Notes under the pieces: generated by a model
What the model saw: only the letters and a program-made list of their open reading frames with translations
Databases searched by the model: none
What the model was told of the DNA's origin: nothing
Shown: positions 1-12,011 of the stretch, piece by piece
Layout: every line of letters begins with the position of its first letter
Position numbering within the stretch: position 1 is the first letter of the stretch
Assembly: GCA_905331475.1 (NCBI GenBank)
Contig: CAJNYU010003219.1
Span: forward strand, 1-64,000
Origin: Rotaria socialis
Lineage: Eukaryota; Rotifera; Eurotatoria; Philodinida; Philodinidae
Length of the DNA stretch: 64,000 nt
Direction: 5' to 3'
Position numbers and translations under genes: made by a program

Positions 1-390
1 ACGGAGCCAAGCAATTATGTGAGATGGACATTCGAGGCGTCTTAGTTTGATCCAAAGTCCGAAGTACCATAGTTGGTTAAAAGCTGACTTGAAATCTACG
101 AATAAAGCTGCCGCCGCCGTACTTTTTGATAGGCTTTGACCTATTTGATCGATCATTGAGACAAGACGAACGGCCATGTTATGTCCTGGACAAAACCCGC
201 TCTGTTCTTCGGGAAAAATTCCTTGATCGTCCACCTACTTTCTTAAGTGGACTAGGAAACATTTTTCATAGATTTTTGAGAAACACGGTAGTAATGAAAT
301 GGGTCTTGTTTCATTAAGTGTTACGATTCCGCCCTTGGTCTTCGTGAGTAAAATCATTTTGGCTATATGCCAGTGAGCAGGAGTTTGGTA
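1..390 (-). mobile_element. Non-LTR retrotransposon reverse transcriptase fragment, truncated by the window edge
   Basis: The minus strand encodes the N-terminal half of a reverse transcriptase of LINE type. The order is typical: a segment with RPISLLPCFSKIYEK, then PEEQSGFCPGH, then the catalytic box A with FVDFKSAFNQLW, which carries the first metal-binding aspartate. The frame is open except for one in-frame TAG at 235-237, so the copy is probably dead. It continues past position 1, so palm boxes B to E cannot be assessed. No start, endonuclease or target-site duplication is visible on the upstream side. The reading frame runs without interruption out of the PPR-DYW gene fragment at about 390, so the 5' end of this copy is an insertion junction inside that gene. 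The family assignment rests on motif order; the clade is not determined. Confidence 0.88.
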
Positions 391-883
391 AGAAGATGCG
401 AATCGTTCGCTATGTCCGCATAGAATCGATTCAATTGTTTCATCGGGTCTAATTGATCGTACAATCGAACTTACATCGTACTCATGACCATGTTCAATTA
501 ATTCCTTTGATATTCGATTAATTTCAGCATATATATCAACTGATCGAGGATGAGATTGACCATGAGCACAAAATTGCTAAAATAATCAAACAAAATTATT
601 TCGAATATTTTCATTTGAACACTATATTCAGACTTACTAGCAAATTTCCATTGAGTTCAGTCACTGTTATACCGATTTTCCTCTGTGCACCTGATCGATA
701 TAAATGATCTTTAATACCTGATGCTTTTTCATTATCACCTGATGCTGCATAAACATTAGCAAGAAGGATTGAAGCAAGTACCAACGAATTCTCCACATCA
801 GGAAACTGTTTTTTCATACGATCGAAAATTTTATCTGAAAAATTCCTATTTTTTTGCATTGCGAACACCAGATAACAACGCCA
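391..883 (-). pseudogene. PPR-DYW protein, 3' exons, truncated inside the DYW domain
   Basis: Two minus-strand exons are visible. Exon 638-883 is preceded by a TAG acceptor and followed by gtaagt. Exon 576 down to about 391 follows a TTTTAG acceptor. The first encodes the E-type region (LANVYAASGDNEKASGIK and GITVTELNGN), matching the part after the PPR repeats of plant organellar RNA-editing factors. The second encodes the start of the DYW cytidine-deaminase-like domain: SHPRSVDIYAEINRI, then ILCGHSERFA, which contains the HSE box with zinc-ligand His and catalytic Glu. The second zinc centre and the DYW terminus are missing because the frame passes into a reverse transcriptase at about 390. 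DYW-type PPR proteins are known in land plants and in a few other lineages, including bdelloid rotifers, where transfer has been proposed. The upstream PPR repeats are not seen within the next kilobases. Confidence 0.85.
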
Positions 884-2717
884 CTAGATAAAAAAAAATG
901 AAACGAAAAATTTCTTTTTTTTCTTTTCATGTCATATAATTATTTAGGATTTTTAAAAAGGAATTCATGAAAAAATCGAATATCTTTTAACAGAGTCATT
1001 TTCAAGAACTTTGATTCTTCTATGTTATAATTTCAAATGAAAATAGAAAAATAAGAAACGAATACATCTAACTGAACATATCTTCAATAAACGCTGATAA
1101 GTTTCCCTTTTCTACAGAATTTACTAAGAAAATATTTGATCAGCTTATTTATGTTGAATTATCAGAATCTTTTAAAGTTCTATATTATTTAATAGAGAAA
1201 ATTTCTTACTATAAAAATCTTGCATAAGTCTATCTATGTAACATCTGTTATATAGGTCGATCAGACTTAAAACTTGATTGATCCTATTGCACTTTTTCTT
1301 GTTCTTTGTTACATCTCAAACAAAATATGTTGTTCTGTGAATTCAAACGTATTCAAAATTTTCTTTATAAATGTTAATAAAACAAAGAAAGAATGATTCC
1401 ATAATCATAAAATGATTCAAATCAAAGTATCACTAAATCTTTATTGAAACTATTCAAGATATTTTACTAGCATCTTAATAATAAAATTTTTTTAATTACA
1501 TTTCTATATCTTTCATGTTACACATGAATTATATCAAGTGTTTTATATACTGATAATTTAAAAAAACAATATTCTATTAAGTTTATCGTTATTTCTATAA
1601 TTTCACATTAAGTTGATAAAAATTTATTTCATTCCATCATTAATCAATGAATGATCTATTTATTACAGAACTTGAAAAATATACAGAACATTATTCAGAT
1701 GCACTAAATGATATACAGCAAATCCTGTTTTCGTAAGATTTCGAAGGAATTCGAGCCAATTTAATGATAAAGGACTACACACTCGCATCTAGCCACGACC
1801 AATTATAAAATAGTGTCATGCTTGATATTACTGAGTTACAGGTGTTTATAAAATAATTTTTTTGATATACGATTTCGTAGACTTTTTTTGCGGACTTCAA
1901 CTGCATATGCATTGCATCTTCATTCATTTTGTGGACTGGGAATATACAGTTATCTATCAGTAAATTGACGCTAGTTCCTTCAAAATCTTATAAAAGAAAA
2001 GGATTTTCTACATACTATTCGAAGTGCTAGAAAAAGCTATAGAACATAATAGATTGTATTTTTCATTTCTGAATAGGCTATCTCATCGACAATAACCATT
2101 AAATATCTTAACCAGAACTTTTGACTTGTCCAAAGTACATTTTTGAAAAAAGAAGCATCATTGTATCTTCCTATCATAATAATAATTAAACTTAATATTT
2201 TCTTGAAAGGTTCGATTTTCTAAAAGGGACGCTTTTAAATAGTCATATTAAATATAAAAATACATAAAGAAATATTTCATGAAATATGTTCTACTAAAAA
2301 CGCTTTTCTATTTATATGCATATATATTTGATTCATATAAGCAGAAAATATTTAAACGAAATAACAAAATGTCTTTTCTATAGCACAATACCAGTTGATA
2401 TGTGAAACTCATATATTTCATGTAAGCTAAAAGATTTAACAGTCACAAAACTAATTGCTATGTTTTTGTAATGATAGAAATAAGTTACAAAATTTCGAGT
2501 TAAAAACTTAGTCACTATTTTTGGTTGAAAATGTGTCGATTGATCAAAATTTACAATTAGTTTTGTTCATTCGTAAGGTGTTATTGCAATAATAAATCTA
2601 CAATACATTTATGTTACTTTTCATGGTTTTGCTTCGTTTACTCTACTTCTAGAAAACTTCAAGTATTTCTAATTTTCATATGTTTGGATAAAACCTGAGT
2701 CATTCTATCAATCTATA
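884..2717. other. AT-rich non-coding stretch
   Basis: No gene that I can support. The part next to 883 should be intron or decayed sequence upstream of the PPR-DYW exons. I looked for more PPR repeats on the minus strand and found none with convincing length. Confidence 0.5.
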
Positions 2718-3488
2718 CAGGATGTTCCAAAAGTCCGTACGAAAAAGAAAATTCAATATCTCCTTTGCCCTTTCATCAAATAAGCTTATTTTTGTTTTTC
2801 ATAAGAAAACCTTTAACAGATACTTCTTTGAACCATCACTTTTGACGTCAATATCGAAATGTATCCATTTTCGATTTCTAAAAAAAGAACTTTGGAAGGA
2901 AATTTCCTGAAATCATTAATTTTGACCTGAAACTTTGGTAAAATCAAGGTCTCACTCAGACTAAATTCTGTACAAAATTTCAAATATTTAGGATGTAGTC
3001 TTTCCGAGGTATGAATTTTGAAAATTTTGCACAATATCGATGGAAAAGCGCCTAAACTTTGAAAATTTCATATCTCGGAAAGACTATATCCAAAAATTCT
3101 GAAATTCTGTACAGAAGCTAGTTTGAGTGAGACCTCGCTTTGGCCACAGTTTCACGAAAAAATTCGAAACTATAATTTTTCTTCGAAAAGTTGGGATCAT
3201 CGAGGAGATAATCCACTAAAAATTCCTTATCATTGCCAAAACTGCACAAGAGCATGAACCTTTTGCAGGGCGTTATAGTCGAGTGGTCTTCTAGCAATGA
3301 ATGATCTGAGGGACTTGCATTTTTTGAAAAATCGAAAATGGATACATTTCGATATTGAAGTTAAAAGTGATAGTTCAAAGAAGTATCTGTTAAAGGTTTT
3401 CTTATGAAAAACAAAAATAAGCTTATTTGATGAAAGGGCAAGGGAGATATTGAATTTTCTTTTTCGTCCGGACTTTTGGGACACCCTG
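2718..3488. mobile_element. Foldback / MITE-like DNA transposon of about 770 bp
   Basis: The left end CAGGATGTTCCAAAAGTCCG pairs with the right end, whose reverse complement reads CAGGGTGTCCCAAAAGTCCG. The pairing continues inward through nearly the whole element, including a segment with AAGCTTATTTTTGTTTTTCA and a segment around the words GGTCTCACTCA and CTTTCCGAGGTATG. The centre lies near 3040-3055, so the unit is almost one long imperfect palindrome. It is flanked on the left by TA (2716-2717) and on the right by CA, compatible with an eroded TA target duplication of the Tc1/mariner kind. The facing open frames in the two arms are mirror images and not genes. There is no transposase, so it is non-autonomous. 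Confidence 0.85.
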
Positions 3489-3964
3489 CATTATTAAGTT
3501 ATATTATTTATGATTAAAACTGGATTAGATTGTTGACTACTATACCGTTTCCTCATACGAAAAAAAAAACATTGAATAAAATTCACTCGAAGACGAGTTG
3601 AAAATTAGTCTTCAATACTAAAATTTGCTACATTTTTGTATAGATGAAAAATGAATTTATATTATTTTCTACCAAAAATGACTTCATCGACTAGACTTAA
3701 ATCTGTCTAAAATTTATTTAGATCGACATTTTATAAAATTATAACTTATTTCAATAGTAGGAGTAAACGAAATCTTTTTAATGAAAACAAGAAATAATTC
3801 AATGAAAAAGTTACATTTCCCCTCGATAGTGGGCTGACAGAAAATAACCTAAACAAATTTTGAAGCAGAACCTTTTAATGAAAAATAAGTTATTTTTTTT
3901 AATAAGAAAGCAACTATTGCTAGTGCGTTCATTATTAAAATTATTTCTCAAAGAAGGTTAGACA
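3489..3964. other. Non-coding spacer upstream of the STRA6-like pseudogene
   Basis: AT-rich, no coding or structural signal seen. It would hold the promoter of the former STRA6-like gene. Confidence 0.4.
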
Positions 3965-6900
3965 ATGAATAAGATGATTGACTCGATCACGCTTCTTGTA
4001 CTGGTATCGACAATAGCAATTCGAGATGACAGTAAGTATTTGAAATACGAATAGATGTCTAAGTTGAAATAAATGTTAAATACTTAGATTGTTCAACTTA
4101 TAACCCATGCGGCCAATATGGTTATTGTCAAAATGATAGTGATCGTCAATGGAAATGTGCATGCAAATTTTGGTGGACCGGAATTCTTTGTAACACACGT
4201 AAATCAATAGGGCGAATAAGGATGAATTCTCTTCTTCATTAATCTAGTCTTTCTTAAGAATAGATTCATGTGATGTATGAAATATCGAAAGCTATACTTA
4301 GACGTTCGGATCAATTTAGGAGTATCGGTTGAGCATTATTGTTAATAGAAAGCTTATGCTTTTATATTGAAAATCGCATTAGTTAACTAAACACTAATAA
4401 TAAGCCGGCAGTTCTACGGTAAATCAAAAAAGGAGATTATACTAGTATTCAGGAAACATTTTTAGTTTAAATTGCGAAAAAATTCATACTACACTTTATA
4501 TCTTTCATTAAAAAGAGGAAAGCAATTCACTAGACTTTCACCAAAAAAAAAATAAAGGCTGGACAAGGATCTTAGTACCCCAGGAAACAAAAATATCCTC
4601 ATATTAAAAATAAAGATTTGATTTCCTAGAAATTTTTAGATAATGGATCAATTCGGAGAATACTAAGAAATATGTATATTGATATTGTGATTAAAAGAAT
4701 ATGCTTGTATACAATGTGCTTATAAGAGCTCTATGCAATGCGAACTTGTTGTCTTTATTTGCGCTGATTTAAAAAATTTTAAGTTAAGAAATGACAGCTA
4801 CTTTATTCTACTTCATGAACTCATTAGTAAAGACAAGTGATGTTATGTAATACATCTTATTTTATCTATCTTGAACTGTACCCCTTCATTTTTCTCCCAC
4901 TATATTTTTTTTTGATGAAAATGAGTTTAAAGTAAAGGTTCTTAATAGAATTTTAACTTATGTAAATGATACTTGTAATGTTAATGTCTAAAAGTTCTTT
5001 CTTCTTTTGCTTCTATAGTCTAGCAGTGGGATCCAAGTGATAACACTTGATATTTTATTAGGTTTGCTAACCGTATTTTTCTATGGACTTTCAATTTTTT
5101 ATTTTGTACAAAAGAACTGAAAGTTTCTTCGTTATTTTCTGCTTTTAGAGTCAATAAAAATGATATATCAAGGCCAAGATGGGCACAACTGGCACTAACT
5201 AATGTTAAAAAATCAACTCGCTTTTCTTCTTTTTTTCATTGCTATTCTAATGATAATAAGAACAGTATTAGGCTTAATTACAAAATGGTTACTTGTACAG
5301 CCAATTCATAATGGACTGATTGATAAATGTAGACGAGAAGATTTAATATTTTACAAAAGAAATTCAATATGTAATTTACTTGATTTGCAAGATTTTAATA
5401 TCTTAAGATTTTCAGTAGCATGTTATTTTTTTTTATTGATTTTCATTATTTTCTCAAAAAGAACTTCATCGATGAAAAATAAGTTAAATGGATATGTTGC
5501 AGCTGTTGTACCAGTGAACATTTTCATTCATGTAAAACGAAAATTTACTGCTGTTATATTTGCAATCATTGCTGATGAACGTTTACGTATTGTAAATCAA
5601 GTTATCAATGAAACTTCAGTAAAAGTAGATGGTTTGCATGCATTTTTAAAAACCTTTCCGATATTTTAATACAATCTCAAACTTTCTGTAGGAGTCATTG
5701 TGGCTTATTTATTACAAACAGTAGAAGTATTTGTTATTGGCGTTCGGTATTATTCTATATTGTCTGCTATTTATATGGATTCAATTTTGTCGCTTGCCTG
5801 TGCTACATTTTATGCTTGATTCGACTTTAGTTTTACAATAGTTAATCACAGTTTATGTCAAAGTGACTTTTATCCATCAGATAATGATTTTAATGCAGCC
5901 AATGGAACATACATGAAACGGTTATTTCAATATTATGGTATAGGTCAAAATTTAATAATTATACAACTATTAACGGATATTCCTCAGTATATATGTTGGT
6001 CATATGTAGTTATAAAATTACCAATGTTGTTAGTAAATAAAATTAACACGAAAATCAAAATCAATCCCAACATTTTAATGTTACACGAGAAGGAAAAATT
6101 CTTTTACATTCATCATATCCTTATTCTGTTGAAAATTTCTTCTTTTATTTTTCATGACAGTTCAATCGTGTATACTTATAGTGTCACTTCTAGATGGATT
6201 ACAAACTACCCTTCAAGCATTGATTGATGCCGTATCATCAGTCGGCCAAGATGGGTCTAAACAATCTGAAGTTCTCTTTCCAAATCTAATTCGTTCATTT
6301 GTTATTGCTATATTAACAGCATGTGTCATAGCAGTGATTCAAATACTCGTTTTATTAGCAAATATTTTCCGGTGATAATTCAGAAATTTCAAAAAGAAAT
6401 AAAGAAAAATATATTGATTATGGAATAAGTAATTTTCATTTTGCAGCCTTTTTCATTGCCTATCTTATATGGGGTTATGTTTTAATTGCTCTATTTACAT
6501 GGATTATTTATATGGCTATTGATTCATCTATCACGTATGGTAGTGTAAGACTGATTGAAAAAGTTCTAAAACTGATAATACCAGTATTATTATTATTATT
6601 ATTATTATTAATATTTTTTAAACAGTATATTGATAAAATTTTAGCAAGATTTGTATTTTTACAAGATTATGAAAATATATTAGCAATAGATAATCGACGA
6701 ATATTAATGATATTTTTATACTTCAATTTTTTTCTTGATGTATTCCTTGTTCTCATATCATCAATAGTGAGTATTATTATAAGTATTATTGGTGGAATTT
6801 TACATATGTCTCGTCTTGATTATTCACCTATGGGTAGAAAAGTTGAAACATTCGATGCAGGATTTCAAGCTTATTGCGATTCTATTCACATGGAAGCAGC

Positions 6901-7220
6901 ACACCGAAACCCAATAATGTTAACGTTTTCAAGTAGTTTATATGGGTGTATCAAAATTAAACAACATTCAGTGAAACACATGATAATATCAACAAGAGCT
7001 AATGAAGAACTAGGCAAAGATTATTCATCGACAGCAATCAAAAAATTATATTTAATATTAATTTTATTGCGAAATCCATCATTAGTAGTGTTAAGAACAC
7101 ATGCATTTAATAGACTGAAGGATAAAAAAAATCAAAATTTTAAATGACGAAAACAGAAGACAATTGTATACTGAACAAAGATCTCGTCGAGAAAGTCTGG
7201 CTTCGAAAAATGATCTCTAA
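3965..7220 (+). pseudogene. EGF-domain STRA6-like membrane receptor, decayed copy
   Basis: Exon 3965-4031 encodes a signal-peptide-like start (MNKMIDSITLLVLVSTIAIR). Exon 4088-4198 encodes one EGF-like module (NPCGQYGYCQNDSD then CACKFWWTGILCN). After about 1 kb of non-coding sequence comes a multi-pass membrane protein (5202 on) matching STRA6, the retinol-uptake receptor. Landmarks are KFTAVIFAIIADERLRIV, then YLLQTVEVFVIGVRYYS, then a C-terminal part with NRRILMIFLYFN, MSRLDYSPMGRKVETFDAGF and LLRNPSLVVLRTHAF. A phase-compatible intron may lie at about 5631-5692. Damage: TGA at 5817-5819 where the family has Trp; frame changes near 6080, 6150, 6370 and 7145; and a probable internal deletion at 6140-6165. 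The conserved tail (RRQLYTEQRSRRESL) reads in another frame and ends at 7218-7220. The family match is strong. Loss of function is inferred from the accumulated breaks. Confidence 0.85.
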
Positions 7221-9590
7221 AATATATGGCATTAAAATGCTAATTTAAATATTGTTTGTTTTCTTTAATAACTTGAATATAAACATTGTGAACTTTGTAT
7301 AGATTCTATTTTTAAGAAAGCAGAGTTGATAAAATCAAACTGTTTTTTAAATTAATTTTAATTGTTGAAAGATTTTATTATTTTCAGTAAATACGTGATA
7401 TTCCACAAATTAGTATACTTATCTAAAATTTGGGGAAAATATTTTTGAACAAAATGAAAAACTAAGAAAAATTTTAATTTTTTAAAAAATCTGTTTTTTT
7501 GGAAACTATATGTACAATGATGATTGCAAGGATACTGTTCACGCACATACATAAGTTAGTAATAGACGATATCGAGAGTCAATTCTTCTGCCGCATTGAC
7601 AGCAACTATATGGAGCGTATTCATTGCAACTTGTTCATACCAGTGGCTTGTAGAATAACGAAAGTCAGCGCTCAGTTTTGTTAATTGGTCATGACGAATA
7701 GAAAATATTTTCTATATATCTCACTTTTTACTTGTTTTTGAACTATATGCTATTTTGCATATATCGTTTAGGTATTTAATTAAATCTATACAAAAGTAGT
7801 TTTCTAATACTTATGATGTTAACCTTTTTCTTAGTAATTCTATAGTCGTCTTTCAATATTCCAATACAAAAATCTTTGTAATATAATTATTTTTTCTTTT
7901 TAATCGTCTTAAAATATGATTATTATTCAACTAATATTTATCGTATTTTTAATTGCGTATGGTTTTTGACCGTTAGCAGTGCTAAAAACTGTAAATGAAA
8001 TCAAACAGGAGACGGAAAGGTTACTTTTTTTTTGTCTTAATCTATAGATACAAGGGGTATTTTATTTACTAAAAAACAATCACAACACGAAGCTCAGTGT
8101 ACCAATCGTCAAAATGTCTATGTGAATATAAAAATGATTTTCTAACTAGAAAACAAAAACTTAAATTTATTAAACTTTATTAAGTATTGTATTTTCAACT
8201 GAATGCAAAATTTCTGATTAAACTGCCACACTCATATCTAGAATACCGTGCCTGAAATTTGGAACACTGCCAGTGTCGGCGGAGCTACTGAGACCCATGA
8301 GACTTGAGCCTCACCTAGATTTCACAAGACAAGGCTCAACCTCACTTGCTTTTGTGCTAAATATTGTTATTCTTTATTCTAGCATCAAAGCAGGAGCAAA
8401 GAAAAATCTTTTTTGGGTATTTTTCAATCTTCTTTTTTATACTGGCCATTTTTATTTTTACTAAAGTTTAATAAAAAGAAGACTTATTTTCTGCTTGATG
8501 CTTTCATAACATTTCACGGTAGAAAAAAAATTTATGAGCCTCACCTAGCTTAATGACGCTTCGCCGCCGCTGAACACTGGTTATGTTTTGAAGAAGAACG
8601 CCTAAGTATCTTATCATACACATCCATCTGTTAACATTAAAAGAAAATTATATAATTTAAATTCTATTAGATTCCTTTCAATTTTCAGAAATAAACGAAA
8701 ACAAAAAGAAAACCACTTGCACCATAAATAAGAGACTGTCTAAATATAAACATTTGAATCTCCTATTCAGAGCTACTGTTTCACTCTGACTCTATCTTAA
8801 TTATGTTCCACTCCATTGAAAAACTCTTTGTTGAGCATTTTGTTTCAATTCTATTTGTAGAAAATGTGCACTATTGATCGTGATTCCTGCAATTTAATAT
8901 TTACGTAGGATTCTTGAACGCAATGAAAAATATCACATTAAAAGATTGTTGTACTTGAGTCTCCTCGATTCGGTATTCCTGTTGAAAATGTACGTGCTTG
9001 AAAAATATAAACGTGATGATTTTGAAAAAATTCTTCTAAATTAATGAAGCAAGAGACTATTTTTATGATAACGGTTGCCCACGTAATCATCTAAATAAAA
9101 ATAGTACAAATTGCTTTGAAATTCTCTTTTTTGTTTCTATTTAATTAAAGGATATTTTTATCTTTATTAGTTACAATTATTGTTTTTCGGAACCAGTAGG
9201 TAAGTTCTTCAACGTAAATAACTTAGTAGATACAAATCAAGTACACACATTCAGTGTCCACGTGTAAGAATACCATTAAGTATTTCCCACCTACTTAATG
9301 AAGAAACTCCTTGCCGTTTTTGTGTTTACTTCTTTTAATGTCAATCTTCTTTTCATTCAATTGATCTCTCAAACAATAGATAATAATGAATACTATGTAT
9401 TAGTATTAGTCAAAATTTTATTGATTTACTATCGAAAGAAATAAAACAAAAATGAAATTGTTGTATAGTCAAGATATATTTTGTGCTGCTTCAAAAAAAA
9501 GTTAATCTTTCTCAAAAAAAAAATATATATATATATGTATAAATCGAGATATATATTCGGAAAGATAGCCCGAGGTTTTGTCTTCTATAG
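7221..9590. other. Non-coding spacer with short repeats
   Basis: No gene supported. The word GAGCCTCACCTAG occurs twice in direct orientation (about 8306 and 8536), with inverted and partial versions between them, hinting at a small repeat. An AT microsatellite lies at about 9522-9540. Confidence 0.45.
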
Positions 9591-9599
9591 CTAATATGA

Positions 9600-11666
9600 A
9601 ACTTTATTTCTTAGTCTGTCTTAGGCTTGGAAAATCTTGCTCGCTTTTCTTCTCGACCCACTCTTTTGTGATGGGAGATCATCGAAATCTCAAAGGAGTT
9701 CCATTGTAGTTTATGACCTTTTCGATGCTATGCTTCGCATCGCATTTATGTAGTCCGTCGCTTGTTTTCTTTTGCTTTCTCGACGCACGCATCTTTTTCG
9801 TCATTTTTGACCCGATGATCTCGACTACCGAAAATCATAGAAAACTCATTGAAACGGGCGATGAAAGTATCGAGATCGAACATCTGATATATTTTTCCAT
9901 TCTTTAATCAGATATTCTATTCACTCACAAATAACGTTCCAAAACGATGAAAATGAAGGAAATTTGTTTCGAGATAATTAAAATGGCGTCATTAACAGTT
10001 GTTAGTCGCTATAGTCTATTCATTTACAACTGATCTAAAATAATGAATCATGTAGATAATTAATCGATCAATCGAAATCGGTCTTTAAGAATGTATCGCT
10101 AAGTAAGAATAGAGTTTTTAGAGTGATGAATTACATTATGGCTACATAAACATTATTCAAGATTTCGCTGAATTGTAGATTTTTTGTAGAAAATCGGGAT
10201 TCTTGCTTCGCACCGCATTTTGTATACGAGTGAAACTCGAATACTATCTAGTTTCTTGTTGAAAGAACATCTCAAGATGCAGGCCATGGTATTCTTTTTA
10301 CGATGCGAAGCACTGTATAGCGATGCTTGGCGAAAATTTTTTTAAAGCGATGCGAAGCAGAAGCATTTATGTAGTCCGTCGCGAGTTTTTTTTATTTTTA
10401 ATGCGATGCGAAGCAGAAGCATTGATGTAGTCCGTCGCGAGTTTTTAATTAATGCGATGCAAAGCAGAAGCATTTATGTAGTCCGCCGCGAGTTTTTTTA
10501 ATGTGATGCGAAGCAGAAGCATTTATGTAGTCCGTCGCGAGTTTTTTAATATATTTTTATTTTTATTATTTTTTACTTACTTGACGTACGCATCAAAAGT
10601 CGACGTTTTGTGTCGCGATGATCTCAAGAACCATAAATCGTAGAAAACTCGTTGAAACGTGAGATCGAAGTATCGAGATCGAACTTGAGAAATATTTTTC
10701 TAATTTTTCATCGGACGTTTTGTTTACTCACAAATGCGGTTCCAAAATGACGAAAATGAAAGAAATTTATGAAGAGATAATTAAAGTGACGTCATCAACA
10801 TATGTTAGCAACTATAGTCTATTCATTTACAGCTGATTTAAGACAATGAATCATGGAGATAATTAATCGATCAATCGAAATCGATCCTTAAGAATGCATC
10901 GCTAAGTAATAATAGAGTTTCCTCAGTAATGAATTTCATCATGTCGCCATAAAGACTATTCAAGATTTCTCTGAATTGTAGATTTTTCGTGAAGATCTGA
11001 TTCGAGCTTCGCAGCACATTTCGTATTCGAGTAAAACTTGAATACCATCTAGTTTTATTTTTCACTCACTTGACGTACGCATCACAAGTCGTCGTTTTGT
11101 GTCGCGATGATCTCAGGAACCACATATCGCCTGATATTGGTTGAAACGTCATTAGAATCGTTGAGGGCCGAAATAGTTACCAAATTTTGTCCAATTTGCT
11201 CTATGATTTTTCGTTCGCCCAAAGTAAAATCCGGATATTACTGATAATCTGTGGATTTCATTTTCATTACGTCGACCCGAGCACGCTGAGACTTGTCACT
11301 GATCCTAGCAGCGATTAATTATCGCTAGCACTAATAATACGCGTCGACTGTACAATTGCTGACATCTTTTCGATTAATTATCAGAAGTCTGTAGGGGACC
11401 ACTAACGATTTTATTCGTTATAGTTAAACATGAAAATATGATCGATCACACTATCAATTTTTCACATCATAATATACGAAAAAAACGCATTGTTTTGGAA
11501 GGGCTATGTATCTCTTAGGAGAGAAGGAAGTAACTATAAATAATAACTGAAATTCCTCTCATTTATTTTATGAGTCGTATTCTTTCGTAACTCGTATATC
11601 GTGCTTCGCACCGCGTTTCGTAATCGAGTGAAACCCGAATACCATCTAGTTTCTCGATGTTAAGCT
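9600..11666. repeat. Complex tandem repeat array of long units plus a short-period core
   Basis: A long unit of about 476 bp occurs at 9779-10254 and again at 10580-11055, mostly collinear with scattered substitutions. Shared words include TAATTAATCGATCAATCGAA and CTATAGTCTATTCATTTACA. A third copy begins at 11069 and closes at about 11590-11664, with an unrelated middle. Between copies one and two (about 10340-10550) lie four direct copies of a shorter unit of about 53-60 bp, with core GCGATGCGAAGCAGAAGCAT followed by TTATGTAGTCCGTCGCGAG. Related words occur at 9722-9765. The core contains a self-complementary GATGC/GCATC motif. No coding capacity is evident. It looks like a satellite or the remains of a repeated mobile element; I do not recognise the family. 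Confidence 0.8.
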
Positions 11667-12011
11667 TGGTTCATATAATTTGAAACGAAAACTATAGTGG
11701 TAATTAAAACGGCAATTTTCGGGAGACTACACTTTTCATGCCTGTTCTCCCGTTAAAAACTAAGTATTAAGCCCCTCCTCCTCCCATCCTAAAGCATATT
11801 ATTTTTCCTTTAATAATTTTGATAATTTTTATCGTCCAATATCGATGAAATTTTCACAGAAGATGTGTCAGGTTCTGGATACCCTACTGTAAACGTTTCA
11901 GTCCTTAATACTGAGTCTAGCTTGAGATCCAGTGGCAACTGTCGGATTTTCGTATATCCAAATTTCTCTACTATTTCAAAGGCTACCAGGCTCTGGCTGG
12001 TTTCAAAACAA

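Noticed and set aside
1668..1736. Short plus-strand frame after an AG reading KYTEHYSDALNDIQ
   Set aside because: Looks like a possible exon fragment, but it is only about 22 codons with no partner exon and no recognised family.
2722..3484. Two similar open frames facing each other (starting MFQKSVRKRKFN and MSQKSGRKRKFN)
   Set aside because: They are the two arms of the palindromic transposon read outward-in; the similarity comes from the inverted repeat, with no coding signal beyond it.
10340..10550. Evenly spaced short repeats resembling a CRISPR array
   Set aside because: Eukaryotic context, spacers are AT-rich and similar to each other, no cas genes; it is a tandem repeat.
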